Assembly (NCBI RefSeq): GCF_000939975.1
Contig: NZ_LK391969.1
Location: 2,880,600 to 2,944,599, forward strand
Origin: Pseudomonas saudimassiliensis
GTDB lineage: Bacteria > Pseudomonadota > Gammaproteobacteria > Pseudomonadales > Pseudomonadaceae
Length of the DNA stretch: 64,000 nt
Direction of reading: 5' to 3'
The translations under genes were made by a program, and so were the position numbers. Positions 1 through 7,442 of the stretch are shown here, piece after piece. How positions within the stretch are numbered: position 1 is the stretch's first letter; each line of letters begins with the position of its first letter. Under the pieces are notes generated by a model. It was not told where the DNA came from and searched no databases. It saw nothing but the letters and a program-made list of their open reading frames with translations.

Positions 1-1
1 A

Positions 2-1108
2 GGTGAGCACGTTAAGGAGTCGTTTTTTTCTTTTCTGAGAATGGCGTTTAATGCAATATGGGATTTCGTTTCGCTTTCGTTTCTTTTGCTCGTTTGCAAT
101 AAGCCAAACTTAGTCCAGAAGTTCTACAGCAAAGATGTAGTGGATACCGTGCGCTATATCGGTAGTTGTGATTTGGTCGCGGTTAAAGGCGGGGGCTTTA
201 TTCACTCCTACGGCGAGCGTAGGGCGCCTTACATAATATGGTTTTTTCTGTTTTATATCAGGCTGGCAATTAGGTTAAATAAAAAGGTGGTGATTCTGCC
301 AAACTCATTTGGACCCTTCGAGGGTTTAACTGTTTCATGGCAGGTCAAAAGAGTTTTGCGGAAGTGCGGTTTGATTTATGCTCGAGAAAACGTTTCCTCT
401 AGGGCATTATCCGAAATTCTTGGTAGGGCTGTGCCAGTTTATCCTGACTTAGGATTTTTCTTGAAAGCGGATAACTCCTCTAGAGTTCGGGATATTTTGG
501 ACGAACATGGTATTTGTGAGTCCAGGGTGATAGGAGTCACGGTTAGACCTTGGCGGTTCCCCGGTCGGGACAATCCTGATGAGCTCTATGAGAAGTACGT
601 TTGTGCACTTTCAGAATTTGTGAAGCATCTGGTTGCCAGAGGATATAAGGTTGCTTTTTGTAACCAGTCTATAGGCCCGAATGCGCACGAAGATGATAGA
701 AATGCAATTGATGAGATTCTCACAAAACTAGAGCACGAAAAGGAGCGAGGCGATGTATTCTGGATAAATGAAAATCTTTTATGTACAGAACTAAAGGCGA
801 TTTACTCAAACTTTTATGCTTTAGTCGGCACTAGGTTCCATAGTGTTATTTTTGCAATTACCTCGCTGGTTCCCGCTCTGGCAATTGGGTATGGCGGCAA
901 CAAGGCGAACGGGATTATGGGGGATTTGGGTGTCGAAAATATGACTGTACCTATTGATGCTGTTAGTCTGAAAGCTTTAATTGACTCATTTTCTGCCATT
1001 GAGAATGGGAGGGAAGATTACGTTAATAAATTGTCTAAGAACATGGAAGCCGTTTTTTCGAGAAGGGAGATTATGGTTGATGATATTTTTGACTATGTTT
1101 CAAAATAG
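2..1108 (+). CDS. Polysaccharide pyruvyl transferase family protein (5' end outside window)
   Basis: Likely transfers a pyruvyl group from PEP to a sugar of a cell-surface polysaccharide. The family is recognised from VAVKGGGFIHSYG (about residues 47-59 counted from the ATG at 41), the PNSFGPFEG segment and the C-terminal VGTRFHSVIFA motif (from about residue 262), all typical of the PS_pyruv_trans family. The frame stays open from position 2 through the ATG at 41, and the usual N-terminal glycine-rich segment is missing, so the true start probably lies left of the window. The gene is AT-rich compared with everything after 3700, which suggests acquisition with a variable polysaccharide locus. 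The acceptor sugar cannot be read from the sequence. Confidence 0.85.
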   Translation, partial: GEHVKESFFSFLRMAFNAIWDFVSLSFLLLVCNKPNLVQKFYSKDVVDTVRYIGSCDLVAVKGGGFIHSYGERRAPYIIWFFLFYIRLAIRLNKKVVILPNSFGPFEGLTVSWQVKRVLRKCGLIYARENVSSRALSEILGRAVPVYPDLGFFLKADNSSRVRDILDEHGICESRVIGVTVRPWRFPGRDNPDELYEKYVCALSEFVKHLVARGYKVAFCNQSIGPNAHEDDRNAIDEILTKLEHEKERGDVFWINENLLCTELKAIYSNFYALVGTRFHSVIFAITSLVPALAIGYGGNKANGIMGDLGVENMTVPIDAVSLKALIDSFSAIENGREDYVNKLSKNMEAVFSRREIMVDDIFDYVSK

Positions 1109-1214
1109 ATGCTCGGAATTATACCTGTTCTTCGAGTCATCCAGTCAAAATGTTGTGTACTGAATGATGTTTGCTGATTACTTATGATCAGATTATATTT
1201 CTTCCATATCCGCG

Positions 1215-2348
1215 GTGTTGTCTAGCTTGAAACTCACGATTGTAACTACCGTCCCGGAAACGTTTGCAACTATTCTTCAAGGGCAGCCAGGTTGGCTCGA
1301 GCAATATTCAAATGTTGTTTGTGTAACTTCCCCTGGGCCAATGCTCGAGAGGGTTAAGGAGCATGAAGGCGTCAAGGTTCTTGAGGTTCCCATGAATCGT
1401 GGCATCAGTCCTTTTAAGGATCTGGTTTCCATTTATCGAATGTGGAAAGTTCTCAGGCGCGTTAAGCCGGATGTTGTGCACTCTTACACACCGAAGGCCG
1501 GGTTGGTGACTATGCTGGCGGCTTTTCTGGCTGGCGTTCCGGTACGTATTCACACTTTTACCGGGTTGGTGTTTCCGACATCTGATGGTTTCAAACGCAA
1601 GCTCCTTGTTGCAATTGATCGGTTGATTTGTGCTGCCGCAACTAACGTCGTCCCGGAGGGTGAAGGGGTTGCGGCAGACCTGAGGGCTGACAGTATTACC
1701 TCCAAACCTTTGAGGGTGATTGGTAAAGGCAATATTGCAGGAGTTGATACCCAGTATTTTCAACCAACTAAATGCTTACCGCTTCAACATGGGGGGAGTG
1801 GTTCGTTTACATTTTGTTTTGTTGGGCGGCTGAATCGTGACAAAGGGCTTCAGGAGCTTGTTTCTGCTTTTACCAGCCTGGAGGGAGAGTCGACACTGCT
1901 TCTGGTGGGCGAATTGGACGCTACTGCACCGGTAGACGAGGTTACGCTAGGTCATATTCAGTCCCACCCACGGATTCAAACAACCGGTTTTCTTGAAGAC
2001 ATCCGGCCCGCTCTTGAGGCGTGTGATGTATTAGTTCTGCCAAGTTATCGGGAGGGCTTCCCCAATGTGGTCCTGCAGGCCGGAGCGATGGGGAAGCCTG
2101 TGATTGCTTCAGATATTAATGGCTGTAATGAGGTTATCGAGAACGGCTTTAATGGTTGGTTGGTCCGACCGCGCGATGCGAGTGCCCTAGCTGAGCGCAT
2201 GGCGCATGTCATGTCGTGTTCTCCTGATGAGCGCGCGAAGTTGGGCAACAATGCGCGGGCAAGGATTGTTGAGAGATATGAGCAGTCAGGTTACCGGCGC
2301 AAGTTACTTGAATTTTACAAGGAGGTTGCGAGTGAAGCGGGGCTTTGA
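1215..2348 (+). CDS. Glycosyltransferase family 4 protein
   Basis: A 377-residue GT-B fold glycosyltransferase, probably adding a sugar to the lipid-linked repeat unit on the cytoplasmic face of the inner membrane. The C-terminal half carries the GT4 signature: FVGRLNRDKG near residue 202 and PSYREGFPNVVLQAGAMGKP from about residue 276. The second Glu of the usual EX7E motif appears to be Gln. The N-terminal half has the acceptor-side segment VVHSYTPKAGLV. The start is GTG at 1215. The 3' end overlaps the sugar-phosphate transferase by 17 nt, so the two are probably translationally coupled. It is AT-rich like the upstream gene. Donor and acceptor are unknown. Confidence 0.88.
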   Translation: MLSSLKLTIVTTVPETFATILQGQPGWLEQYSNVVCVTSPGPMLERVKEHEGVKVLEVPMNRGISPFKDLVSIYRMWKVLRRVKPDVVHSYTPKAGLVTMLAAFLAGVPVRIHTFTGLVFPTSDGFKRKLLVAIDRLICAAATNVVPEGEGVAADLRADSITSKPLRVIGKGNIAGVDTQYFQPTKCLPLQHGGSGSFTFCFVGRLNRDKGLQELVSAFTSLEGESTLLLVGELDATAPVDEVTLGHIQSHPRIQTTGFLEDIRPALEACDVLVLPSYREGFPNVVLQAGAMGKPVIASDINGCNEVIENGFNGWLVRPRDASALAERMAHVMSCSPDERAKLGNNARARIVERYEQSGYRRKLLEFYKEVASEAGL

Positions 2349-2934
2349 TTTTATTGTTTCTTTGATTGGGTTGGTGGTATTGGCTCCTGTGATTGTTGTC
2401 GTTGCCGTGTTAATCCACCGCAAACTCGGCTCCCCCGTATTCTTCCGCCAGACTCGCCCTGGCCTTAACGGCAAGCCGTTCGCAATGGTGAAATTCCGCA
2501 CCATGCGGGATGCCACCGACAAACACGGCAACCCCCTTCCGGATGACCAGCGCATGACGCCGTTCGGCAGTTTTCTGCGCGCCACCAGCCTGGACGAGTT
2601 GCCGGAACTGTGGAATGTACTCAAAGGCGATATGAGCCTGGTTGGCCCGCGTCCGCTGCTGATGGAATATTTGCCTCTATATTCCCCCGAACAATACCGC
2701 CGCCATGAAGTTCGCCCCGGTGTTACAGGCTGGGCTCAGATCAATGGGCGTAACTCGCTCAGCTGGGATGAGAAGTTTAAGCTGGATGTGTGGTATGTAG
2801 ACAATAGATCTCTCTGGTTGGATATAAAGATTCTTTTTCTAACAGTAAAAAAGGTGTTGATTCGGGACGGAATCAGCGCCGAAGGCGAAGCCACAATGAC
2901 GCGTTTCGAGGGTGACGGGAATAAATATGAGTAA
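2332..2934 (+). CDS. Initiating sugar-phosphate transferase (PglC/WcaJ-type, monotopic)
   Basis: Transfers a sugar phosphate from a UDP-sugar to undecaprenyl phosphate, the first step of repeat-unit assembly at the inner membrane. It has about 200 residues, the size of minimal PglC-type enzymes without an extra domain. One N-terminal hydrophobic re-entrant helix (about residues 5-30) is followed by FRQTRPG, KFRTMRD, TSLDELPELWNVLKGDMSLV and GVTGWAQINGRN, the bacterial sugar transferase motifs. I chose GTG 2332 because AAGGAGG (2319-2325) sits 6 nt upstream; a longer reading from 2206 would mostly overlap the glycosyltransferase. Acetyltransferase and aminotransferase genes downstream suggest a diNAcBac-like substrate. 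Base composition inside the gene is mosaic. Confidence 0.88.
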   Translation: MKRGFDFIVSLIGLVVLAPVIVVVAVLIHRKLGSPVFFRQTRPGLNGKPFAMVKFRTMRDATDKHGNPLPDDQRMTPFGSFLRATSLDELPELWNVLKGDMSLVGPRPLLMEYLPLYSPEQYRRHEVRPGVTGWAQINGRNSLSWDEKFKLDVWYVDNRSLWLDIKILFLTVKKVLIRDGISAEGEATMTRFEGDGNKYE

Positions 2935-3583
2935 TACGATTATTGCTGTATACGGTGCTAGCGGTTTCGGTCGCGAAATCATGCCGTTAGTGAAAGCGCA
3001 GTACAGTTCGATGTTTTCGGATGTGCGATTCATTTTTGTTGATGATGGGGAGAATGCAGGTTCCCTTAATGGTTACCCCATTCTTTCTTATTCGAAGTTT
3101 CTAGAGGTAAACGCGACTAATAAGTTTGCGGTGTTAGCTATAGCTAATAGCGCAGTCAGGGAAAAGCTAATTGGAAAGCTTGAGTCTGACGAAATCGACG
3201 TTTTGTCAGTGACGGCAGATAATGTCGTCATGCTTGATGAGGTGGAGGTTGGGGAGGGTGCCATTCTATGTCACTTCACGCAGTTGACCTCTAATATCAA
3301 GATTGGCAAGCAGTTCCATGCCAATATTTATAGTTACGTTGCGCATGATTGCGTTATCGGGGATTACGTTACTTTCGCGCCGGGTGTGCGTTGTAACGGG
3401 AACATCCATATCGAAGACCACGCCTATATCGGTACTGGCGCTATTATCAAGCAAGGCACGCCGGATAAACCTCTGGTGATTGGTAAGGGAGCCGTGGTGG
3501 GAATGGGTGCTGTTGTGACTAAAGACGTGCCTCCTGGCGTAACGGTTGTTGGTAATCCGGCCAAGCCCTTAGTTAAAGCTTAA
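2927..3583 (+). CDS. Sugar O/N-acetyltransferase, PglD/NeuD family
   Basis: A 218-residue acetyltransferase. The N-terminal Rossmann-like domain begins IIAVYGASGFGREI, which binds the UDP-sugar in PglD relatives. The C-terminal half is a left-handed beta-helix of hexapeptide repeats (about residues 95-210) ending VVGNPAKPL. In the family it acetylates the 4-amino group of a UDP-trideoxyhexose using acetyl-CoA. The start ATG 2927 overlaps the upstream gene by 8 nt; a GTG at 2912 in the same frame is an alternative. Position between a PglC-like transferase and a PglE-like aminotransferase supports the UDP-4-amino-sugar role, although serine acetyltransferase-like O-acetylation is not excluded. 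Confidence 0.82.
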   Translation: MSNTIIAVYGASGFGREIMPLVKAQYSSMFSDVRFIFVDDGENAGSLNGYPILSYSKFLEVNATNKFAVLAIANSAVREKLIGKLESDEIDVLSVTADNVVMLDEVEVGEGAILCHFTQLTSNIKIGKQFHANIYSYVAHDCVIGDYVTFAPGVRCNGNIHIEDHAYIGTGAIIKQGTPDKPLVIGKGAVVGMGAVVTKDVPPGVTVVGNPAKPLVKA

Positions 3584-3610
3584 AGCCCGCTTAAGCCTAG
3601 TCAGAACCTC

Positions 3611-3636
3611 ATCGCGGCGGGGTCGCCCCTCCTACG
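3611..3636 (-). repeat. Solo REP element of the RAYT-linked family
   Basis: In the 122-bp gap before the aminotransferase gene, the plus strand carries GCGGCGGGGTCGCCCCTCCT followed by AC. This is the reverse orientation of the GTAGGAGG-headed REP that surrounds the RAYT gene at 18457. It is a single copy without a partner, 14 kb from the main array. Confidence 0.75.
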
Positions 3637-3705
3637 AGTGCGTTGGTTCTCGGGGACAGTAAAAGTTCGATTATTTCCGGTTTTCTTCTTTCATAAAGGC
3701 TTTCC

Positions 3706-4881
3706 ATGCTTAACACTCCCTTTTCCCCCTGGCCTTCCTTTACTGAGGAAGAAGCCAACGCGGCACGTGATGTGCTGCTTTCCAACAAGGTCAACTACTG
3801 GACGGGCCAGGAAGGCCGTGAGTTCGAGAAGGAGTTTGCTGCCTGGGCTGATTCCGAATATGCCATTGCTCTGACCAACGGCACCGTGGCGCTGGATCTG
3901 GCGTTGAAGGCGCTGGGTATCGGGCCGGGTGATGAGGTGGTGGTGACCTCGCGTACCTTCCTGGCTTCCGCCTCCAGCATTGTGACCGCTGGGGCCGTGC
4001 CGGTGTTTGCGGATGTGGACGCGGATTCGCAGAACATTACGGCCGAGACCGTGCGCGCGGTGCTGACCGAACGCACCAAGGCGGTGATCTGTGTGCATCT
4101 GGCGGGTTGGCCCTGTGATATGGACCCCATCATGCAGCTGGCAGAGGAGCGCGGGTTGTATGTGATCGAAGATTGCGCCCAGGCCCATGGTGCGCGCTAC
4201 AAGGGTCGCTCGGTCGGCTCCATCGGCCATGTGAGCGCCTGGTCGTTCTGCCAGGACAAGATCATGACCACGGGCGGTGAGGGTGGCATGGTGACTACCA
4301 ATGACCGCGAGCTGTGGAAACGCATGTGGGCGTATAAGGATCACGGCAAGTCCTGGGATGCGGTATACGAGAAGCAGCACCCGCCGGGATTTCGCTGGTT
4401 GCATGAGAGCTTTGGTACCAACTGGCGGATGACCGAGGTGCAAGCGGTGATCGGGCGTATCCAGCTCAAGCATATGGCGGATTGGACTGCGGCGCGCACG
4501 CGCAATGCGGAGCAGATCTGGAATACCAGCCGCCAGCACGCGGCGCTGCGGGTACCGGTGGTGCCAGCGGAGTATGTGCATGCCCATTACAAGTGCTATG
4601 TGCAGGTGCGGCCGGAGCAGTTGGCCGAGGGTTGGACGCGGGATCGGGTCATTGAAGCGATTGTCGCTCGCGGTGTGCCTTGTTTCCAGGGCTCCTGCTC
4701 CGAGGTGTATCTGGAGAAGGCCTTCGACAATACCGCTTGGCGCCCGAGTGAGCGTTTGCCGGTGGCCCAGGAGCTGGGGGAGACTAGCCTGATGTTCCTG
4801 GTGCATCCGACCTTGACTGACGATGAAATCAGCAAGACCTGCGCTGTGATCGATGCGGTGATGGGCGAAGCGGCTCGATAA
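3706..4881 (+). CDS. DegT/DnrJ/EryC1-type PLP sugar aminotransferase (PglE-like)
   Basis: Fold-type I PLP enzyme of 391 residues that aminates a UDP-4-keto-6-deoxyhexose, with glutamate as usual amino donor. It shows TNGTVALDLALKALGIGPGD near residue 55, the VIEDCAQAHGARY segment that binds PLP, and SFCQDKIMTTGGEGG with the Schiff-base lysine at K185. Length fits the family. With the WbpM-like dehydratase at 12955, the acetyltransferase at 2927 and the transferase at 2332 it completes a PglF-E-D-C type set for UDP-diNAcBac or a similar starter sugar. It is GC-rich, unlike the genes to its left. A hairpin followed by T-rich sequence lies just downstream. Confidence 0.9.
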   Translation: MLNTPFSPWPSFTEEEANAARDVLLSNKVNYWTGQEGREFEKEFAAWADSEYAIALTNGTVALDLALKALGIGPGDEVVVTSRTFLASASSIVTAGAVPVFADVDADSQNITAETVRAVLTERTKAVICVHLAGWPCDMDPIMQLAEERGLYVIEDCAQAHGARYKGRSVGSIGHVSAWSFCQDKIMTTGGEGGMVTTNDRELWKRMWAYKDHGKSWDAVYEKQHPPGFRWLHESFGTNWRMTEVQAVIGRIQLKHMADWTAARTRNAEQIWNTSRQHAALRVPVVPAEYVHAHYKCYVQVRPEQLAEGWTRDRVIEAIVARGVPCFQGSCSEVYLEKAFDNTAWRPSERLPVAQELGETSLMFLVHPTLTDDEISKTCAVIDAVMGEAAR

Positions 4882-4900
4882 GCCTTTGCCTGCAGTCCGG

Positions 4901-4937
4901 GGCCGCTGCTTGCTGTGCAGGTAGCGGCCTCTTTGTT
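4901..4937 (+). terminator. Probable terminator after the aminotransferase gene
   Basis: A 7-bp inverted repeat, GGCCGCT (4901-4907) and AGCGGCC (4923-4929), is followed by TCTTTGTTT. It lies between convergent genes, so it may end transcription of the aminotransferase operon. The loop is 15 nt, which makes it a weak example. Confidence 0.45.
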
Positions 4938-6215
4938 TCAGGTACGCGGCCAGGGTACCTCGCCTGGCGGTATCACTTCTCCATCCCAGCCCACCACTTG
5001 GATTGTCGCTGCCTCTTGCCCTGTCGCCCGCTTGATCAATGCAGCCAGGTTGGGCGGTCGGTATGCCGTTGGGGCGATGTCCTTGTCCACCGGCGCGTCA
5101 TGTTGCACATGCTCCAGCTGCCAACGCTGCAGGGCGGAGATGTGCAGGCGTTCGTTCACGGTTTCCTCCCCTGGCTTGGGTACATTGCGCCGGCTGTGGG
5201 CCGGGTTGACCTGGTTGCGGATCAGGCCATCGAGTGTGCCGGTGGGCGGGGTGAGCACGTTGCACAGGGTGCGCAGGTAGGGGTAGCTGTGGCTGAGCAT
5301 GGCGCGGTAGAGCAGGGTGCGGCTTTCGACGCCCTTGCCGTGAATGCGCTCGGGCATCGGGCGGCGGGAGTCCATGATGAGGTCCGGCACCTTGATGTCC
5401 AGTCGGGTGTGGGCGCGCAGGCGTTTGATCATCCAGTCGAGGGTGATGTCCGAGAGGTCGCTGTCGGGGTAGGAGCCGCCGATGTTGGAATGCACGCCGG
5501 GGAACCAGACCTGTTCGACGACCTGGCCCGGCGGCAGCGGTTGGCCTTTGGGCTTCTCCCATAGGGTAGGCGGGAAGGCGGCGCGCTTTTCATCGATGGC
5601 CAAGGCGTGCAGCGCCACGTCGATATGCGGCCCCAGGTGCACGTCATGAAAGTACCAGCGCGAGGCGAAGGACAGCGTCCTGGCCCAATCGCCGGGGATG
5701 CCCAGGGAGCCGACGGTATCCCAGACGCCGACGCAGCGGATGCGCGCCTGCTCGAAGCGCTTGAGGTGCTCGATGGCGGCGATGGCCTCGGCGCGGGCGG
5801 CGTCGTCTGGGTAGCTGTCACAGCGCCAGATATCCAGCAGCTGGTCTAGCGGTGCGCCTAGGCAGGATGCGTCGAAGATGCCGGCCAGGTTGATCAGGCC
5901 CGCCAGGCTGCGTGCGGTGTAGGCGCCGCGGGAGAAGCCGAAGAGGTAGATCTCGTCGCCGGGTTGGTAGTTGTTGCCGAGGAAGCGGTAGCCGTCGATG
6001 ACGTTGCTATCGAGCCCGGCGCCGCTGAAGCCACCGCGGACCTTGTCGCCCTTGGCGGTGCCGACGCCGCGGCCGTAGTAGAGGATCTGGCTGGTGCCGT
6101 CGGTTGCAACGGGTACTATGGAGCGCAGCAGTTTGACGACGTTGGTGACTTTGGTGCTTTTGTCGTTGGAGTTCCAGGTGCCGTCCAGGCACAGGATTAA
6201 CCGGCGTTGGGGCAT
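4938..6215 (-). CDS. DUF2235 alpha/beta-hydrolase (Tle1-like phospholipase family)
   Basis: A 425-residue protein beginning MPQRRLILCLDGTWN, the hallmark start of DUF2235. The nucleophile elbow is GFSRG with S95, in the context FGFSRGAYTARSLAG, and a conserved VHSNIGGSYPDSDLSD segment lies in the second half. The family includes T6SS phospholipase effectors (Tle1) and fungal and bacterial proteins without known substrate. No VgrG, PAAR or immunity-like gene is adjacent, no signal peptide is visible, and the gene stands alone on the minus strand between two sugar-nucleotide blocks. A housekeeping or lipid-related hydrolase is therefore as likely as an effector. Confidence 0.85.
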   Translation of the reverse strand: MPQRRLILCLDGTWNSNDKSTKVTNVVKLLRSIVPVATDGTSQILYYGRGVGTAKGDKVRGGFSGAGLDSNVIDGYRFLGNNYQPGDEIYLFGFSRGAYTARSLAGLINLAGIFDASCLGAPLDQLLDIWRCDSYPDDAARAEAIAAIEHLKRFEQARIRCVGVWDTVGSLGIPGDWARTLSFASRWYFHDVHLGPHIDVALHALAIDEKRAAFPPTLWEKPKGQPLPPGQVVEQVWFPGVHSNIGGSYPDSDLSDITLDWMIKRLRAHTRLDIKVPDLIMDSRRPMPERIHGKGVESRTLLYRAMLSHSYPYLRTLCNVLTPPTGTLDGLIRNQVNPAHSRRNVPKPGEETVNERLHISALQRWQLEHVQHDAPVDKDIAPTAYRPPNLAALIKRATGQEAATIQVVGWDGEVIPPGEVPWPRT

Positions 6216-6227
6216 GACGGGTCCTTG

Positions 6228-6344
6228 TCGTTGGGGGTGATGTGGGGGGTATAGCGTGTTGGGGGGAGTGGGGGTATCACCCGAAGTTGTGAAGGGGGCT
6301 TAGGGGCGGCGGGGGTTGGGGTTGTTTTGGGGCTTTTGGGGTTG
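6228..6344 (+). other. G-tract region with G-quadruplex potential
   Basis: The gap 6216-6550 begins with a run of G tracts on the plus strand. The strongest part is five tracts of at least four G at 6303-6306, 6311-6315, 6318-6321, 6329-6332 and 6338-6341, with loops of 4, 2, 7 and 5 nt, which satisfies the usual G4 pattern. It lies over the 5' side of the DUF2235 gene, so that transcript would carry C-rich sequence. Confidence 0.55.
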
Positions 6345-6349
6345 CTGTT

Positions 6350-6388
6350 GGTTTTGTGTCGAGGTGGTCCTCGACACTCCCAGGGGGA
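6350..6388 (+). repeat. Solo palindromic repeat, variant of the 15-kb array family
   Basis: GTCGAGGTGGTCCTCGAC (6358-6375) is a perfect 7-bp stem with a TGGT loop, followed by ACTCCCAGGGGG. The same loop and tail occur in the array at 15010-15640, but here both stem arms changed together (GTCAAGC/GCTTGAC became GTCGAGG/CCTCGAC). The rest of the gap up to galU holds no gene that I can support. Confidence 0.7.
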
Positions 6389-6550
6389 TGACCACGACCT
6401 TCCCCAAGGAAGATAGGTAAGCGTTAGGCTTCAGTGCAGTAATTTGCTGGCTGTTGCGGTAAACCTCTTCCGGGCGCATTTATATTTGGAACTCTTTTTG
6501 CGCTTCGCTTTCTAGTTTTTGAGAATCCCGTTGAATATTCAGGAGTTACC

Positions 6551-7432
6551 GTGAAGGTTACCAAGGCTGTTTTACCGGTCGCTGGACTGGGTACGCGTTT
6601 CTTGCCGGCCAGCAAGGCGATTCCAAAGGAGATGGTCACGGTGGTAGACAGGCCCGTGATCCAGTATGTGGTGGAAGAGGCACTGGCGGCGGGTATTAAT
6701 GAAATTGTGCTGGTGACCCACTCCAGCAAGAAGGCGATTGAAGACCACTTTGATGTGAACTATGAGTTGGAGGCGGAGCTGGAGCGCCGTGGCAAGCATG
6801 AGTTGCTGCAGGTGCTGCGCGATATCGCGCCACCCGAGCTGAAGGTGACCGTGGTGCGCCAGGGCCGCGCGCTGGGCCTGGGCCATGCGGTGTATTGCGC
6901 CCGCCCGGTGGTAGGCGATGCGCCCTTTGCAGTGATGTTGCCCGACGTGCTGGTGGAGCAGGCTGGCGCCCAGGCGGACCTGGGGCTGATGACCCAGCGC
7001 TTTGCCGAGACCGGTCACGCGCAGATCATGGTGGAGCCGGTGCCCCAGGAGCTGGTGCATCAATACGGTGTGGTGGACCTGAACGGTGCGGACCTGCAAC
7101 CGGCCGGCCACGCCCGCATGACCCGCGTGGTGGAGAAGCCGCCACGGGAAGAGGCGCCGTCCAACCTGGCGATTGTCGGGCGCTATGTGCTGCCGGCGGG
7201 CATCTTCGATCTGCTGGCCAAGACCAAGCCGGGCGCCGGTGGCGAGATTCAACTGACCGATGCGATTGCCGAATTGATGAAGACCGAGGGCGTTGAGGCC
7301 TGGCACATTGCGGGGCGCTCCTATGACTGCGGCAGCAAGCTGGGCTATCTTGAAGCAACCCTGGCCTATGGTCTGCAGCACCCGCAGCTGGGGGCGGACT
7401 TCCGCGCGCTGCTGGCTCGATACAACGGCTGA
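6551..7432 (+). CDS. galU: UTP-glucose-1-phosphate uridylyltransferase
   Basis: Makes UDP-glucose from UTP and glucose-1-phosphate in the cytoplasm. The N-terminus carries the nucleotide-binding motif [17 protein letters not shown], followed by [34 protein letters not shown] and GEIQLTDAI are further GalU hallmarks. It has 293 residues, normal for the family. The start is GTG at 6551 with AGGAG at 6541-6545. From memory it resembles Acinetobacter capsule-locus GalU ([14 protein letters not shown]) more than P. aeruginosa GalU. It heads a five-gene sugar-nucleotide block with short spacings, so it is probably the first gene of an operon through galE. Confidence 0.95.
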   Translation: MKVTKAVLPVAGLGTRFLPASKAIPKEMVTVVDRPVIQYVVEEALAAGINEIVLVTHSSKKAIEDHFDVNYELEAELERRGKHELLQVLRDIAPPELKVTVVRQGRALGLGHAVYCARPVVGDAPFAVMLPDVLVEQAGAQADLGLMTQRFAETGHAQIMVEPVPQELVHQYGVVDLNGADLQPAGHARMTRVVEKPPREEAPSNLAIVGRYVLPAGIFDLLAKTKPGAGGEIQLTDAIAELMKTEGVEAWHIAGRSYDCGSKLGYLEATLAYGLQHPQLGADFRALLARYNG

Positions 7433-7442
7433 GGGCTGATTC

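Noticed and set aside
2206-2331. Upstream extension of the sugar-phosphate transferase to an ATG at 2206
   Set aside because: It would overlap the glycosyltransferase by more than 140 nt and adds a non-conserved peptide; the GTG at 2332 has an ideal ribosome site.
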